DNA of 7,170 nt from Thermoprotei archaeon. GTDB taxonomy: Archaea; Thermoproteota; Methanomethylicia; Nezhaarchaeales; WYZ-LMO8. The notes beneath the pieces were generated by a model. The model was not told the DNA's origin. It worked only from the letters and a program-made list of their open reading frames with translations, and did no database searches. Made by a program: the position numbers and the translations under genes. Positions 5,975 through 7,170 of the stretch are shown here, one piece after another. Position 1 is the stretch's first letter. Each line of letters starts with the position of its first letter. Location: positions 1-7,170 of the forward strand of contig QMSF01000041.1 of assembly GCA_003649565.1 (NCBI GenBank), read 5' to 3'.

Positions 5975-5989
5975 CAAAGGCTTTTATTA
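5975..5989 (+). promoter_or_regulatory. BRE/TATA promoter of the creatininase-family gene
   Basis: ACAAAGG followed by CTTTTATTA is a plausible BRE plus TATA pair. A start about 26 nt downstream, near 6011, gives a leader of about 37 nt that includes the GGTGG site. This makes the in-frame TTG at 6009 an unlikely start. Confidence 0.45.
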
Positions 5990-6037
5990 ACAAGGTCTCA
6001 ATTATTAATTGTTCTATTGCCTTTATTGGATTCGAAA

Positions 6038-6042
6038 GGTGG
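6038..6042 (+). promoter_or_regulatory. Ribosome binding site deciding the creatininase-family start
   Basis: GGTGG lies 5 nt before the ATG at 6048 and fits the anti-Shine-Dalgarno core. It supports this ATG over the TTG at 6009, whose added residues are unlike the family N-terminus. Confidence 0.5.
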
Positions 6043-6047
6043 TTAAA

Positions 6048-6785
6048 ATGAAGATTCTTAGGCTTGCTGAGCTTTCTTGGGTTGAAGTTAAAAAGCTAAT
6101 AGATGAAGGTCTAGACACCGTCTTCGTGCCTGTTGGAACTGTTGAAGCGCATGGTAAGCATCTTCCTTTAGGCACAGACTTTTATATTCCTGAGAAGATA
6201 GCTGAAGCCTTGTGCTCTAAGATAGGTGGCGTTATAGCACCCACTATCCCTTATGGCGTTACGAGAAGTCTAATAGGTTATCCTGGATCTCTGACCCTGA
6301 CGCCTAGCACGTTTAGATCTATGATTAAGGAGATAGCAGCATCACTAGGAAGGAAGGGATTCAAGTTCGTTGTCTTCATCAATGGTCATGGAGGGAACAC
6401 GGACTTTATAAGAGATGCTATTCGAGATGCACACTTCGAAGTTGGTGTTAAGGGTATTTCAATTGATTGGTGGATTGCTGCTCGAAGCGTAGTTGAAAAA
6501 TATTATCCCATAGGTCAAGGTCATGCGTTGGCTGAAGAGACTGCAGCCCTCATAGCTGCAAGGCCTGATCTTTTAAAGAGAGATCTTTATGATGAAGATG
6601 AGTATGTTCCTTATCAAGAGGGCTTTTGGGCTTATCCACTTCCAGCATCAGCACTTGCCTATAAGAAGGAGAAGCCTATAATCGACTTCGATTTAGACAA
6701 AGCAAAGAAGTTTCTCGATGAAGTCTGTGACTACCTTGCAAATGAGGTAAAAAATGTTATTGAAAGGTGGAGGAGAGGGGTTTAA
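6048..6785 (+). CDS. Creatininase-family metal-dependent amidohydrolase (ArfB-like candidate)
   Basis: The 245-residue product has the complete metal site of the creatininase family. VGTVEAHGKHLPLGTD (29-44) gives E33, H35 and D44, NGHGGN (112-117) gives H114, and GHALAEETAAL (158-168) supplies the last glutamate (E163 or E164). Family enzymes hydrolyse amide bonds in small rings or formamides: creatinine amidohydrolase, the mycofactocin peptidase MftE, and the archaeal formamide hydrolase ArfB, which opens the way to riboflavin and F420. In an archaeon ArfB is the best-known role, but the sequence alone does not separate it from other members, so no symbol is given. The substrate lid around YPGSLTL (78-84) and WWIAARSVVEKYYP (141-154) would decide this. 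The gene has its own promoter and ribosome site. It converges with the aldehyde oxidoreductase gene, leaving 5 bp between stops. Confidence 0.8.
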   Translation: MKILRLAELSWVEVKKLIDEGLDTVFVPVGTVEAHGKHLPLGTDFYIPEKIAEALCSKIGGVIAPTIPYGVTRSLIGYPGSLTLTPSTFRSMIKEIAASLGRKGFKFVVFINGHGGNTDFIRDAIRDAHFEVGVKGISIDWWIAARSVVEKYYPIGQGHALAEETAALIAARPDLLKRDLYDEDEYVPYQEGFWAYPLPASALAYKKEKPIIDFDLDKAKKFLDEVCDYLANEVKNVIERWRRGV

Positions 6786-6786
6786 C

Positions 6787-6798
6787 CATCTTAAGATG
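6787..6798. repeat. 12-bp perfect palindrome at the convergent gene ends
   Basis: CATCTTAAGATG is self-complementary and sits across the 5-bp gap between the two convergent stops, overlapping the AOR TAA. There is no loop, so it is a poor RNA hairpin; it could be a protein site or chance. Confidence 0.3.
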
Positions 6799-7170
6799 TT
6801 AAGGTGAAGGTTAAGTTCAATTCTCTCAGTTTTTCTTCTGTTGGTATGCCATTTTGGCTCCATGCTCTAAGCTTATAGTATTCATCGAGCATTTTGTCTA
6901 GCATTTCTTGGGTTACGATCTTGCCAGCTGATGCTCCTTTGCTATGAGGCTTTGTCGCTATTTTTCTTGGTATTGAATCGTCTTTTCTCGTTACTCCTTC
7001 CCTTACATTGAACATTCTGGTTAAGTTTATAATGCGCTCGCCTAGCTTGAGGAACTTTTCTGTATCAAAGTTTAAGCCCGTCATGGCTGATAGGAGTCTA
7101 GCTGGATGTTCAGGTGATAATGGAAATCTGCCAAACTCACATCCTATAAGCGTTTCATGCGCAGCTATGA
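6791..7170 (-). CDS. Aldehyde:ferredoxin oxidoreductase, C-terminal 125 residues, 5' end outside window
   Basis: The frame is open from the window edge at 7170 to TAA at 6793-6791. An ATG at 7084 is internal, because the upstream codons continue the family sequence. The AOR family holds a tungsten (or molybdenum) bis-pterin and a 4Fe-4S cluster and oxidises aldehydes to acids with ferredoxin. The visible part is the end of the third domain: HETLIGCEFGRFPLSPEH starts four residues in, and its cysteine (residue 10 of the fragment) matches the C-terminal iron-sulfur ligand. Next come LLSAMTGLNF, the strongly conserved GERIINLTRMFNVREG, R-KDDSIPRK, then LDEYYKLRAWSQNGIPTEEK. These agree well with the C-termini of AOR, FOR and GOR-type enzymes; which aldehyde is used cannot be told. 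It is convergent with the creatininase-family gene, and its promoter lies outside the window. Confidence 0.92.
   Translation of the reverse strand, partial: IAAHETLIGCEFGRFPLSPEHPARLLSAMTGLNFDTEKFLKLGERIINLTRMFNVREGVTRKDDSIPRKIATKPHSKGASAGKIVTQEMLDKMLDEYYKLRAWSQNGIPTEEKLRELNLTFTLTS

Larger units (their letters stand above)
5824..6047 (+). other. Intergenic stretch before the creatininase-family gene
   Basis: This 224-nt gap has no convincing gene. It contains a promoter near 5981 and a TTCGAA half-site at 6031-6036. A 51-codon frame from ATG at 5891 to TAA at 6045 exists but reads as low-complexity, non-family sequence. I could not fold a tRNA or identify a full C/D box RNA in it. Confidence 0.4.

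Noticed and set aside
5891..6047. A 51-codon plus-strand frame ending 1 nt before the creatininase-family ATG
   Set aside because: It overlaps the likely BRE/TATA promoter, its sequence has no family pattern, and it has no ribosome site. The abutting stop is probably chance.
6791..7084. A stand-alone 97-residue protein starting at ATG 7084
   Set aside because: The frame stays open to the window edge and the added residues, including the conserved cysteine, continue the aldehyde ferredoxin oxidoreductase sequence.
1..7170. CRISPR arrays, insertion sequences, tRNA or rRNA genes
   Set aside because: I saw no regularly spaced direct repeats, transposase motifs, terminal inverted repeats or cloverleaf pattern on either strand by eye.

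Overview
The window looks like a stretch of archaeal chromosome, most likely from an anaerobic, probably thermophilic member of the Thermoproteota/TACK side. The DNA is moderately AT-rich and arginine is mostly AGA/AGG. TATA boxes sit about 25-27 nt before predicted transcript starts, and one gene (4112) appears leaderless while others carry GGAG-type ribosome sites. The gene content agrees: an archaeal-type sulfide-dependent thiazole synthase (Thi4), a short archaeal ThyA, and the C-terminus of a tungsten-type aldehyde:ferredoxin oxidoreductase. The lineage call is inference; there is no marker gene.

Left part, minus strand. Position 1-664 holds a TIM-barrel protein with aldo/keto-reductase-like features, cut by the window edge. 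Upstream of it lie a class I SAM methyltransferase (710-1330), a 44-residue protein with four CxxC pairs (1390-1524), and Thi4 (1521-2306). The small Cys-rich gene starts inside the Thi4 stop codon (ATGA overlap), so the two are almost certainly translated together. A TATA element with a GGAG site lies before thi4.

Centre. A sodium:solute symporter (2408-3868) is preceded 1 nt upstream by a two-helix small membrane protein of DUF3311 type (3870-4046). Diverging from this pair is a one-component regulator (4112-5107): an N-terminal winged helix joined to an NMT1/SsuA/THI5-like solute-binding fold with no signal peptide. The promoter gap holds one TATATA element readable on both strands and a perfect 9-bp inverted repeat with an 8-bp spacer (4050-4075), a strong candidate operator. 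The simplest reading is that the regulator senses the symporter's substrate or a product of it inside the cell. That substrate could be a thiamine precursor (Thi4 lies just downstream and the sensor fold is THI5-like) or a small organic acid.

Right part, plus strand. An archaeal ThyA-like enzyme (5149-5823) carries an unusual CPNC knuckle, preceded by an imperfect hairpin. A 224-nt gap with a promoter leads to a creatininase-family amidohydrolase (6048-6785), for which the FAPy deformylase ArfB of archaeal riboflavin/F420 synthesis is one possibility. It converges on the partial aldehyde ferredoxin oxidoreductase (6791 to the window edge, minus strand) with 5 bp between the stop codons.

Most worth checking are the thi4-coupled zinc-binding miniprotein and the regulator/operator/symporter unit.
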